Shown here in pieces: positions 9,093 through 20,000 of a DNA stretch of 64,000 nucleotides. Made by a program: the position numbers and the translations under genes. The DNA is taken from the NCBI RefSeq assembly GCF_964355755.1, contig NC_092673.1, positions 23,133,001 to 23,197,000 on the forward strand, read 5' to 3'. Origin of the DNA: Antedon mediterranea (Eukaryota; Echinodermata; Crinoidea; Comatulida; Antedonidae). How positions within the stretch are numbered: the first letter of the stretch is position 1; each line of letters starts with the position of its first letter. Below the pieces are notes generated by a model. The model was not told where the DNA came from and searched no databases. It saw nothing but the letters and a program-made list of their open reading frames with translations.

Positions 9093-10731
9093 ATGGAAAG
9101 AAATCAAACCAGGTGTTTTTCGTAGTGTCTTGGCTGGTGGCGTCTGGACGTTGACACAAACCAATGAAGGCGACGTACTATATGAAGTTAACCGACCAGA
9201 AACACCAAAACACAAACTGTCTAACAAATGCAGAGTTACCACACATGCAACAACAAAGACCAAATTTCAACTTACGGATGAAGACATTCTTAAAGATTAC
9301 TTTCAATTAAACACCTCGTTAAAAGATTTATACGATCAATGGTCCAAAGCTGATTCAAACTTTTCAAAGATTGCTTCAAAGTTTGTTGGCGTCAGAACAC
9401 TACGCATAGACCCAACAGAAAACCTAATTTCATTTATTTGTTCATCAAACAACAACATCTCTCGCATTACTGGTATGGTTGAAGCAATGTGCACCAATTA
9501 TGGAGACATGCTGATGGAAATGGATGGCGAAAAGTGGTATTCTTTTCCAGATGCAGCCTGCCTTACTGGGCCAGATGTTGAAACGAAGCTTAGGAAGCTA
9601 GGATTTGGATACAGAGCTGGTTACATCAGCAGCTCAGCTGATTTCATAATGCAGAATGGCGGAACTGAATGGGTGAAATCTTTAAGAAACGTTACGTATG
9701 CTGAAGCTAAGGAATCACTATTGAAACTTAAGGGCGTCGGACCAAAGGTTAATTATAATTGTTTTCATCAATGTTACGTATGCTTCAGAATCTGTTAGCT
9801 AAAATTTAGATTGCACATACTTCGATTTTCCAATCAATTTGATTGTTGTTTATACTTTTAATCCTTTATTACAGGTAGCAGATTGTGTGTGTTTGTTTTC
9901 ATTGGACAAAACTGAAGCTATCCCGGTTGATACACATGTATGGCAGATTACTGCACGCGACTACATGCCGAAGTTGACGAAAACAAAATCATTAACAGCC
10001 AAAGTCTATCAGGAAATAGGGAACTGTTACCGGCAGCTGTTTGGACAATATGCAGGATGGGCGCACTCTGTAAATAATCTTTAAATTATTTTCCATGCAA
10101 CATTATTGTGATTTCTCAACTTTTAGTCCCCCAAAAATATGAATACTAAACACCACATTATACAGATACTAACATGTGACTTACTAGCTTAAATTGAGTA
10201 CTATTGTTTGCGGTACTTGCTTTGTATCACAAGTTAAAATTCTATTCATTTGTTCATTATTTTTTAGGTTCTTTTCAGTGCTGATCTTCGAAAATTCAAA
10301 GAACTTCAAGAAAAACAGGTAAATGCAATTACATTGTTTAACACAGTTTCCTAGAAAAATCAAGTACAGTACTATTATAGCGCCCTCTTCCACTATGTGG
10401 AATAAATGCAAATAAAGAGAGGGCAGCACTCAAAAAAGTTTAATTCTGCAGAATTTTAAAAGGTAATAGAACTTTCCTTTTGGCAATCTAAGGAGTGTGC
10501 TGTAGGATGCCCTAGTATAATCTGAAATATCTTGCCTATAATCCAATTTTGATCAACTATATTTTATTTATAAATTATTGCTTTTTCTCATGGAAGCATG
10601 AACCTGGATTAGAAATTAAGAGAGAACATGGTTCAACTACTGAAAAGCAGAAAAATCGTAAAAGGCAGGCAAGAAAATTGGTAAAAACCGAGAAAGAAGT
10701 AGCAAAGAGAATCAAAACCGAGATAGAATAA
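9093..10731 (+). CDS. OGG1: 8-oxoguanine DNA glycosylase/lyase OGG1 (first exon not located)
   Basis: Excises 8-oxoguanine opposite cytosine in base-excision repair and nicks the abasic site; acts in nucleus and mitochondria. Exons with AG/GT borders: 9093-9747, 9875-10069, 10268-10318, 10597-10731 (stop 10729-10731). The first reads WKEIKPGVF, VWTLTQTNEGD, DPTENLISFICSSNNNISRI (NNN loop) and GVGPK. The second reads VADCVCLFSLDKTEAIPVDT, supplying the catalytic Asp (codon about 9929), and QYAGWAHS. The third reads VLFSADLRKF. The catalytic Lys (equivalent of human K249) is the last codon of exon 9093-9747, so a 127-bp intron separates it from VADC. The helix-hairpin-helix-GPD architecture is intact. 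The C-terminal exon is basic (KNRKRQARKLVKTEKEVAKR), possibly a nuclear localisation signal. Exon 9093 starts in phase 2, so an upstream exon with the N-terminal ~35-45 residues up to GQxFR is missing from this call. Confidence 0.93.
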
Positions 10732-11459
10732 AGGGAAATATTTTGACAGAAAAAACTGAAAATTAAAAACTAAATATAGAAAATGATTTCCTTTGGGATA
10801 ATCTGGATTGATGAAGGAAATGGGGAAACAGGAAAAAGGGAAGTCATTGAGGTTCAAGCCAGACCAGGAATTTTGTTGTTATTACTAATTTGAGTGACAG
10901 GATGCTTGCTTTAAAGGATCTCTTCCGATTTAAATGTTGGTCAAGTGTGTTGCTTTCCTGAACACTGCTTTATTTATACTGGAAATAGCCATTTGTGATA
11001 ACATATCAAAAATGGAAGACGTGGTTTTTAATATTAGGTAGATAATCAAAATAGTTGATCCTTTTTATTATGTAATGTTTAATAACACATTTATTCACTA
11101 CTGGTATGAACAGTAACAAAATAACAAACAAAAATAAAAAATAAACAGACTTTTTAATCAAGTAATTAAAATATTAAGATTATTTTAATATCATTTTAAA
11201 TCATGAGATAATTTTACTTGTTATTGCTACTTTGTTGTTTAATAAATAAACCTTTATAAGCAGATATTTTAATATATTTTATTTAATTCATGGGGTTCCA
11301 AATCACTTTACGTAATTGTACAACTTTTCATCATAATTAATTTCTCCTTGGCACTCCATGCATATTCTCACTGAAGATTTGAGGTAGATAACCAAAATAA
11401 GGTAAAATCATATTCTAAGCTTCACACAATATTTGCATTGCACTAGGCCTACTTCCTCT
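10732..11459. other. OGG1 3' flank, no gene seen
   Basis: AT-rich. AATAAA overlaps the OGG1 stop region (about 10727) and recurs around 11127-11145 and 11240, so candidate polyadenylation signals are abundant. No coding motif was recognised. Confidence 0.5.
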
Positions 11460-11485
11460 AAAATGTCCCGGCATGATGATAACAA

Positions 11486-12560
11486 AGTTCCAAGTCACTC
11501 GATCTTTGTCCCCATTGGTCAATTTCGGTCATGGTGAGATATACGCATCACGCCGTGGTGCAGGTATGGAGAGCTGTCGTTCGAAATCAGTGTCTTCGAC
11601 GAGTCTTTCAACAATTTAAAAATCATCTGCTGTTTCCTTTGGTTCCTTCTTTTTAGACTTCTTTTCTTTATTCTTGAACTTCTCTTTTTTCGAGCTTCGT
11701 CGGTCAATGTTATTTTTCAAAATACACTGTATGTCACTCGTCATTGGTTGATTAATCAAAATATAATCCTGTTTTACTGTAATACCTTATAGATCAAGAT
11801 ATACAACAATTAAACATAGGAAAATTCTACATTTCATAATTTAATTAGGCCTACCTCAATTTTAAAAGACATTATATCAGCTGAACATGAATTCAAAAGT
11901 ATTTTTTCTGGGCTGAATAAAATCTGTTGACTTAGGGGACATTTTGTGGTTGATGTAATGAAGCATGTAATAATCTTCTACAGCGTGTTGCCTTCCTGGT
12001 TTCTGCCTGAAGCAAACTTTTTTTTGTTGGTTTTCCGGGCAGCTTTTGAAACCACTTTGAGGGGTTCCAAGTCACTCGATCGTTGTCCCCATTGGTCGAT
12101 TTCGGTCATTGTAAGATACGCATCACGCCGTGAGCTGTGGTATGATGTCAGTGTCTTCGAAACAAATTAGTCTATCAGTGGTTTCAAAATCCTCTGGTTC
12201 TCTCTTTGATTCCTTCTTGAACTTGTTCTATTATTTCTTTTTTCTTCGAATTATTAATATTATTTTCCAAGATACATTGGATATCACTCGTCATAGGTTG
12301 ATTAATCAACGTCGTCCTGTCTGGTCGAAGACTTTGTAGAAAACTTGTCGTTCGTTCATCAGAAGCTTCTTGGCATTGTTCGTCCTCGCTCACATTCCTT
12401 CCAGAAAGACTAGAGGTACGTAGTTGTTGGAGAAGACTACAGTAGTCTTCCCGGATGGATTTGCAATTTCCAGGAGACTCCTCTCTCCCTGTCTCTTTTT
12501 TGGCTTCCGCTGGTTTTTCTTCTTGTTGTCTTTTTCATTTGCCCTGATGTCTGATGACTC
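11486..12560 (-). other. Diverged duplicated coding-like segment (BESS-motif-like), unknown
   Basis: Two related blocks, 11486-11770 and 12064-12325, are in direct orientation. Both contain TTCCAAGTCACTCGAT, TGTCCCCATTGGTC, GATTTCGGTCAT-like, CGCATCACGCCGTG and CACTCGTCAT.GGTTGATTAATCAA. Minus-strand frames read basic Lys/Arg-rich stretches (KKRSSRIKKRSLKRRNQRKQ in one copy). In the other copy FLQSLRPDRTTL is reminiscent of the BESS motif that ends many MADF proteins, followed by KKKEIIEQVQEGIKE. 12400-12560 is also Lys/Arg-rich on the minus strand. It may be a degraded gene or transposon accessory protein. I do not recognise it with confidence. Confidence 0.35.
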
Positions 12561-13300
12561 ATTTCTCTCTTTAAGTTAAGAAGAAAACAAAAACTGTACA
12601 AGGTAAATCAAACAACATATATAAATGTGAAATTCACGAATGATGTTACTGACAATATTTGATGGTTGACAAAGAAACGACACCTACCTGTTGGTGTTTG
12701 AGAACGTGACGCCAATCTTTCGCTCCCAGAATCACCACGAATTCTTGAAGAATTTAATAATAACGAATATAAATAATTAGGGCCTATATGACTTCAAGAC
12801 AAATAAATAATAAAAATGTATTCGTCTTAAAAATAATTAAAAATATCTTTTAAGATTTCTATGTAAAACGACTGTAATTTTTACAAAACGTTAACTAGTT
12901 TATTCTTAATAATTTACAGTATCCTATAATTATTGACTTAGCAAAAAACGACAATGAAATCTAACAAAATGAAACCGTAAGAATTTTTCCGGTTCCGATA
13001 AAGTTCAATATCAATTTAGAAAATAATGTGTTGCCTGTTGCAATGCGCATTGTCATGGCACATTAGCTACACACATTGTTTGCGCCCGCTCGCATTTCTC
13101 CCAAACCCGCCCGCCCGTGTTTCCAAAAATTATAGATTTTTTTATAGTTTAAAATGCATATGCAAAATGTTTATTTCTTATTTGTCATTATTTAATAAAA
13201 TAAATACTATACTTCACGTGGTTTGTGTTAAACCGGATTTGAAACGGCAGGGGGTGGGGCGGTTATACAAATTACCACTAACAATAATTATTGCTTGAGA
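12561..13300. other. Intergenic, no gene seen
   Basis: AT-rich except for a short C-rich stretch at 13080-13120. No coding motif recognised. Confidence 0.5.
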
Positions 13301-13304
13301 TTGG

Positions 13305-13365
13305 AAAACGCCTTACGTTGCGTAAATGTCTTTGAGTTGTGTCTACTGGGAACCAAGCTTTATTG
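13305..13365. mobile_element. Single end of a GGTTCCCA-type MITE
   Basis: Read on the minus strand, AAGCTTGGTTCCCAGTAGAC followed by CAACTC..ACGCAACGTAAGG matches one terminal repeat of the complete MITE at 37724-37894. The other end is missing. Confidence 0.5.
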
Positions 13366-13654
13366 AGGTACGGCAATGTACATCATAATGTTATCTTATT
13401 ACGGATGTGAATATTAATACTTTTAGATGGTCAAGGCCGCTCAAGTTTGCCCAATTTAGTTTTTTTTGTCAATCACTCATTAATGAAATGTAATTGGACC
13501 GGCTACATTAAACATATTTTTAAAAAGAGTAAAACGTTCACATTAAGTACCGTATCCTGAGATAAAAACGCGTTTTATTGTACTTTTAGTCACTCCCATT
13601 GTTTTGAAATGTCTGGTTCATTAAAAAAAAACATAATTAACTTATATTTTTACG

Positions 13655-13905
13655 TAAACAATCGATTAGCAAACGTTATTCTTATATTTTATCGGTCAAT
13701 AAACACGTGATCGGCAATGTCGTGCTTAAAACACTTACTTTCGGTCATAGGACAAAATCTGGGATCTGTACGTAAACAATGCCATTATTAAACTATCGAT
13801 TAGCAAAACTTATGCTGATATTCTACTTTCGACGCGTTTAATACATGTGATCTGCATGTGCTTAAACCCTTCATGTGTCCGTAATCAGACGAAATCTTGA
13901 GGGCC
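13655..13905. repeat. Imperfect tandem duplication, about 115-135 bp unit
   Basis: Two diverged direct units share GTAAACAAT, ATCGATTAGCAAA, CTTAT..ATTTTAT/ATTCTA, a CACGTGATC/CATGTGATC block and GTGCTTAAA, each followed by a CATAGGACAAAATCT/CAGACGAAATCT block. Confidence 0.55.
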
Positions 13906-14084
13906 TAGGCCTATAACACATGGATATTTCCCTCTATTTATTATGAAGTTACGGCTACTACTTCCGTTCCAATCAGGATTTAAATTAACGTTAAATTCAG
14001 TAGCATGTAAAGGATCTACAGTACATTAGCATAGTATTTTGAAAGTGCCACAAATTCTGTTATCGGTTGGTAATAGGAATTTAT

Positions 14085-14230
14085 ATGAAATGATGCGGTG
14101 GTTACGTGTAGAAAAAGCGTAGCCCTCGTATCTGTACATGACGTCTCAAAAAATTGAAAGTTTTTCTATGAAATGATGCGGTGGTTACGTGTAGAAAAAG
14201 GGTAGCCCTCGTATCGGTACATGACGTCAA
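14085..14230. repeat. 83-bp tandem duplication with TGACGTC sites
   Basis: Two near-identical copies begin at ATGAAATGATGCGGTGGTTA (14085 and 14168) and run through GTGTAGAAAAAG.GTAGCCCT to TACATGACGTC. Each ends in TGACGTC, and the second forms a full TGACGTCA (CRE/ATF-type) palindrome. The pair lies about 2.5 kb upstream of the hemicentin start codon. Confidence 0.85.
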
Positions 14231-16707
14231 TCAATATTTTACAATACGAGTTGCTTTTGTGTGAATAGATCAACAAGACAAATTAACCGTGGAGTAAATA
14301 AACAGTGGAGTAAAAAAAAATTATAATTTATGAATAAACATGGTTAAAAAAGTTAAGAAACATGCTTTCTTCATTTTCACATTTTAGTGACGCCCCTGTT
14401 CTGATTGGTTGGTCTTTTTTTATGAACCATTTATTTATTCATTGCTTTTATTTTATTGTAAATATTTATTATTTTTCAAGGGTGCTTATAACCTTAAATC
14501 TGTAATTCCTGCACAGACCTTAAATATGTATCGGGCCCTGTATATGCTTGTGGGTGGCGTATGTGGAAAAGTAATTGAATTGAAATTGAAACTACAGTAT
14601 TATTTTGTCATTCTCGTACCTTTAAGGCCTTGTATGACGGTGCCTCAAGGTGGATTCGAACCTTAACACTTGACGTAATCCACGTAGATCATCCACTTAT
14701 AATGGATTGGTTTACCATATTGTAATCAAACGAATATAACTACTACTCTGCAGGGAGACACTCTTGTGGATTTCCTGCACTGTATTTAGTTAGTCTTCTT
14801 CTGACAATTGGTAATTTATTGTAAACTTAGATTCAGCAGACTAATTCTAAGGCTTCCGTCGCTCCTTTGCGTATAGACGCCTTCAAGTATCCTTTAAGTC
14901 CCATTACTTTCAACAACGCTTCCCTTTTCAGGAAGAAAAACACTGATTTGTATTTTAATAATCATTAATCAAACTACTTACCTCTAATGTGGTAATATGA
15001 AACACGATGAAATAATATTTTAGGGAGCGGTTTGTATGAAATCCGTTTTAATCCCCAAATATACCTTAGTTGAGATTGTTTTGGGATTAGTTTGTGGAAT
15101 TCAATTCGGGGAACTGTAGACGGGAGGGACGTCAGAGATGGTGGTGTCGATACATTTTGTGAATTTGACTAACAGCTGACGAAAGGTGAATAAACGTATA
15201 CATTATTATGAAAGAATCCGCGATAGAAAATTATGATTATATCGAACAGATGGTGTTAATCCGGTGTCATCTAGCGGCTAAGAGCCCAAGAGCTGCTGGA
15301 CTCATCATACTTGATACCAGTCGCATGTCAGGGTGACTGACCCTAGCTAGAAGTGGAATCTCTTCCAAGCCCTGCGGAACTTCAGAGAATTTAATTGTCA
15401 TTCAGGTAAACACTGCTGTTTGCCATGGGCCTTCAGCTGGTGTTATCAATGTATACGGTATCGTTCATCGAGTAGTCCAAACCTAAGTAAACCATACCTC
15501 CATGAGTAAACCAATGTTTTGAAAATCAATGTTTTTTAAAATCAATGTTTTGAAAATAAAGTTACTCTTGATTTGGTTTAGGCTATGAATCCCACAATCT
15601 GGACCTCCATGATGGTACAAAGTAGTCCGATTGCGAACACACAAACACACCCTCAATCACGTCGATTTATACTTTGTTTTAATGTCGAATTGTGGTTAAC
15701 AGTACGTGCTCGTACTATTTAGTAGATAGATATTGTATAGGATCGAGGAGAGAGAGAGAGAGAGATCTGAAAAAATATATATGTATAGAGTTTTTGTGTT
15801 TTCACAGGCTCTTTCAGCCATGGTGTCATGTCATATCAATTTACATTCATTATGTATTGTCATTGTATTGTGCTTCATAATATATAGTTTTGATGGAGAA
15901 TGAGAGAAAACAGATAAATAAGAACACTAAAGAAGATTGCTTTCTCCGTTAAAACATATATTGTCCTTGTTCCCTTAAAAGGGATCTACCGTGAATAGAG
16001 TCCCAAGGTGCGGTTACCATTCAAATTTATCAAACACTTTAAATGTTAAGCTACCCTAAGAAATAAGAAGATTTAAAAACAATGTGCGTTACTGCAACGT
16101 AACAAGTCGTAAAGCAGATAGAGAGAGATACCATAAACTTGTTTGAGTGTTAAAAGCAATTACCGAGGTTCGTTTAATAAATTACTAACGGAAGAAAAAT
16201 GGTGCTACAGTCTGAGTTTGTTCCTTTATTGTGCTGTTGACATTATAAATCGGTTGTTAATATCCTAATGTTTTGGACATTTTACCGTACGTCCGCAATC
16301 ATTTAGTAATCATATTATTTGACAAGACCGTCAAGGATAGTAGTATAGAGTTATGTATAAAACAAAGTTTTTACACTATTGGTGGCGCTATTTTAGTAGG
16401 CGTAAGTAAAAACTTATCGGAAAACTTGGAACCGATTTTCTGCTGATAAACTCGTTAGCCAATGAATAGTCTGCTATCAAATGCGTTCGATCATTCAGCA
16501 ACTGGACTTGGTCGGGATAGCAAGGCAACGTTGGTATCGCTGGGATTCCACACAAGTCCGGCTTAGCTTTCTGGTTTTTTTTAATTAGGTCTATTAAATT
16601 TCATCAAGATAGTTCATCGATTCAACTTTGGAGTTCTTAGAAAGACAAACTTTCCCAAGTTCTCTCGAACTTTCTAATGGGTGTCTAATAGGTAGTAGAT
16701 AAAAAAA
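14231..16707. other. Intergenic and 5' flank of hemicentin
   Basis: No ORF with recognisable motifs. A tRNA-like B-box (GGTTCGAATCC on the minus strand near 14655) and a repeat-like GC-richer tract at 15250-15480 suggest old SINE fragments. A GA-rich run lies at 15746-15765. The hemicentin promoter presumably lies in the last few hundred bases, but no TATA box or initiator was clear. Confidence 0.4.
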
Positions 16708-17038
16708 ATGAAATCAACATTACTCGGCCTTTTGGCCGTTCTTTTTGTTTGTCAACAAGCTGGTGTAAAATCGCAAACTTTTAATCAGCCTCAAGTTTTC
16801 TTCGATACAAATAACGGTGGTACTGCTATTGACACTAGTGATTATCCAGAAGAAGATGATGAAAACTCACATTTAGGAATCGCTGCATCGACATTAACAT
16901 TTGTTTTTGATGTGACTGGTTCCATGTACGATGACTTGGTGCAAGTTATTGAAGGGGCTGCCAAAATTCTTGAAGAGACTCTGTCAAGAAGAGAGCAACC
17001 TCTTCAGAATTTTGCTCTTGTACCTTTCCACGATCCAG
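16708..17038 (+). CDS. HMCN1-like: Hemicentin exon 1: signal peptide and first VWA strand/metal site
   Basis: The start ATG at 16708 is followed by a hydrophobic signal peptide ([15 protein letters not shown]), an acidic stretch (DYPEEDDEN), then [20 protein letters not shown] with the DxTxS metal-ion site and [10 protein letters not shown]. The exon ends in phase 1 at a CAG|GTAAGT donor. The VWA domain is interrupted here by a 30.1-kb intron. Confidence 0.92.
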
Positions 17039-20000
17039 GTAAGTTTAAATAATTTTCTTTTTACCCTGCATCCAAAATGCTTTGCTCGACAAAAAATAAA
17101 AACAAAGGTGGTTTTATATAATATTAAGACCTTGTTGAATATTTCAAGGACAAAAGTTCTTCCTATTATTTTGTATTGAAGATATCAATTGACCCTAATT
17201 GTTTGGCTGAAATACACATAGATAATATCTATACAATACTGTAGTAATAAACAATGAATCTGGTTGTCAGATTCAACAGTTCTTTTTTTCTTTTATTCTT
17301 TATGGTAAATTGGTTATGATAGGACTTTCCTGTAGAATATTATTTTATCCTGCATGGAGATAAACAATTTGGAATTTTAACAAAGGATTTTTTTTTAATC
17401 TTACCAAACTACAACTTCTCCTACAATAAAATTCTTTGTTCTTTGTGTCATTGTTCTAATAATACAAAGACAATCTTGAATTAATATTAGTATTTGTCTG
17501 TATTATTTAAAAATGCAGTATTTTTCCCATGATAGTTTGTAAATAAATGTATACCGTAGTCCTTGTTCTTTTCAGAATAGTCATTATTATGGACAGTATT
17601 GCATTTTAGTTATATGGGAGAAGGAAATAATGATTTGTCTCATTAAGGAATTAAACTGACATTTATTATAATTATTTGTTTCACCCTCTTTCCCTCTTTT
17701 ACAAAGAAAAGCTCCAAATTATGGTTTTAAGTCATGCTTTCAATATGTCATGTGGTTAACAGGCCTGGAATAATAACTGACTATAAACTCACTCCTGAGG
17801 ACAATCAAAGCATATTGATTGAAATGTCAAGAAACCAGTTCTTTTCAGAACATATACGTGGTGTACCGCAAACTTTATATGAATATAAACCTTGACAATG
17901 AATATTGACAAAGAAAAACCACAATTAATTATTAAAGAAATATACTGTGGATTTTGTGATTTTTAATAATATTATTAATATAGTGTACAGTATCCACCTA
18001 CTATTACAAATATATATAAATATTTAGGAAAATAAAAATGATTGTGATATATCTGCTATATTAAACCAGGGAGTTGTAAACAACTCCCTGATTAAACCAT
18101 CCGCGTTGATTTATTAACTTAGTGTTAAATCATTTGTCCTTTTGTCATACAACAAATCTCCTGGGGGTCTTAAATTAAGATCACAACTAGAGTTTCAGAA
18201 GTTAAATTGAACTTTTTGCAGTAATCTGTCATTAAGAATTTGACCCAGATATGTATTAAATACTTGAGACTGGGATTAATAGAGGAAATGCAACAACAAT
18301 AAGGAACACAGGTTATACTACCATCCGATTTAATAAGCTAGCATACAGCTGTGAATGAAAACAATTGCTGGATTCTCATTGGTCAATAGTTTATACATCT
18401 GTTGATTTTGTAATAGAGTAGTAAATCACACACATGTTCCTACTGTAGTGTATAGTATCTGGTTTTGTGTTACAATATCCACTAGAAGCATGGTTTAATT
18501 GATGGATGGCTAATATCCAGTCTTGCCTATAACTTCTGTCAGCAACTGGCCAGTAGTGTTTACTGTAGCTTGTTAGTTGACATGCTTGCTTACAAATCCC
18601 AGTGTCATTGGTTCAAATCCTTGCTACTAACGGCCTTGAGACTTGGTTTAGAAGCATGGGTTGAGGTCCTGTAAATTGACGAGTAACATATTGCATTTGG
18701 TGTTGGATGGGGTAGAAAAATAATAGCTTAAAAGTTATTGCGTACTTTAGGGTGAAAAGCAATACTTTTAGAAGAAAAGTAAAAAATTAAATTAGCACAG
18801 GTTATTCATGACGACACGGTAGGTCTGGGGGTAGTCTTCTAGGATAAGGACTTAAAACTGGAAGTCCAGTGCTTAAAGAACCCGGTGATCCATCTCAGCC
18901 CCTGTTGTTAATGGGATAGCTTCTACTGTACACTGTGGCTGCTGTGAGTATAGTATGTAGGAGAGGACTTGCTTGGGGCCCTTGCTTGAGAGGGGAATTG
19001 TTCTCAATTAAAAATGAATGTTATCATCAAACAAGTTTACCGGACTAGTACGATTGCTAGTTTTTATTGGACATTGTACGTTTGGTCAGGGTTAATTCAA
19101 ACCGGCACTAAAGTTGTTCAAATTATTGTTAATAATATTTCATTGACAATACCATTGTTTTTTGGGATGGTACGTTGGTTGAAGATTAGTTGAAGTGATG
19201 GGAATACAGTATGTCAGATTAACCTAGTCAAAACGCTTGCTACCTGGCTTTACCTTGACCTGCTTTAAGGTACATGATTATTGTTAACAGTACAGTATGT
19301 TGCATTTCCAACAAAAATCGTTACTGATGAGTACTTCCTTTGACCCCAATAAGATTCCTCGACCCAGATATAATCAAACTACCTATTGTTTTTAATTTAA
19401 GTCTACTAGAGATTGTAGCACTAAGAAACTGAAATATAGTAACCCTGTAGAACTAGAATCATACTGTAGTTTAAACTGTAAAATACTAAATATATCCAAC
19501 ACCCCCTTAATTTTATCCCAGGACATGTATTATTGTAATAAAGTATACTATTATTAAAATTCAATTTATTTCATATCTTGGTTTTAATGCTAGGTTTTGT
19601 AAAAAGGGTTTTTGTTGAGTAGAGCAGCTATTGACGGTGGACGTTAAATGTTGATTTTAGATCCAACCTGAACAGGTTAAATGTTAAAGAGAAAATAATG
19701 TATGGTATGTGATACAGTACGAAATTAATCAAATCAAATAGGCCACATACAGTACACACGTAGGTACGTACATATAACAGAAAATTATACAATTTAGACC
19801 TTTGAGTCACCTCATATTGTCCCTTGTTAGGATCCTTGCAACGCATTAGTCGGCATGTGTGTGAGACATGTACACGATATCCTGTAGTAGCGCAAATTAT
19901 GTAGAACATACACCAAAAGGCTTATGGGAGGAGATGGGCATCAGTAATGTCACAACATTGATAAGATAGGAATACTTTTTGTGAATAGTTAAAAAAAAAA

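Noticed and set aside
14620-14720. Possible minus-strand tRNA with GGTTCGAATCC
   Set aside because: The B-box is good but no matching 5' acceptor strand or anticodon arm was found.
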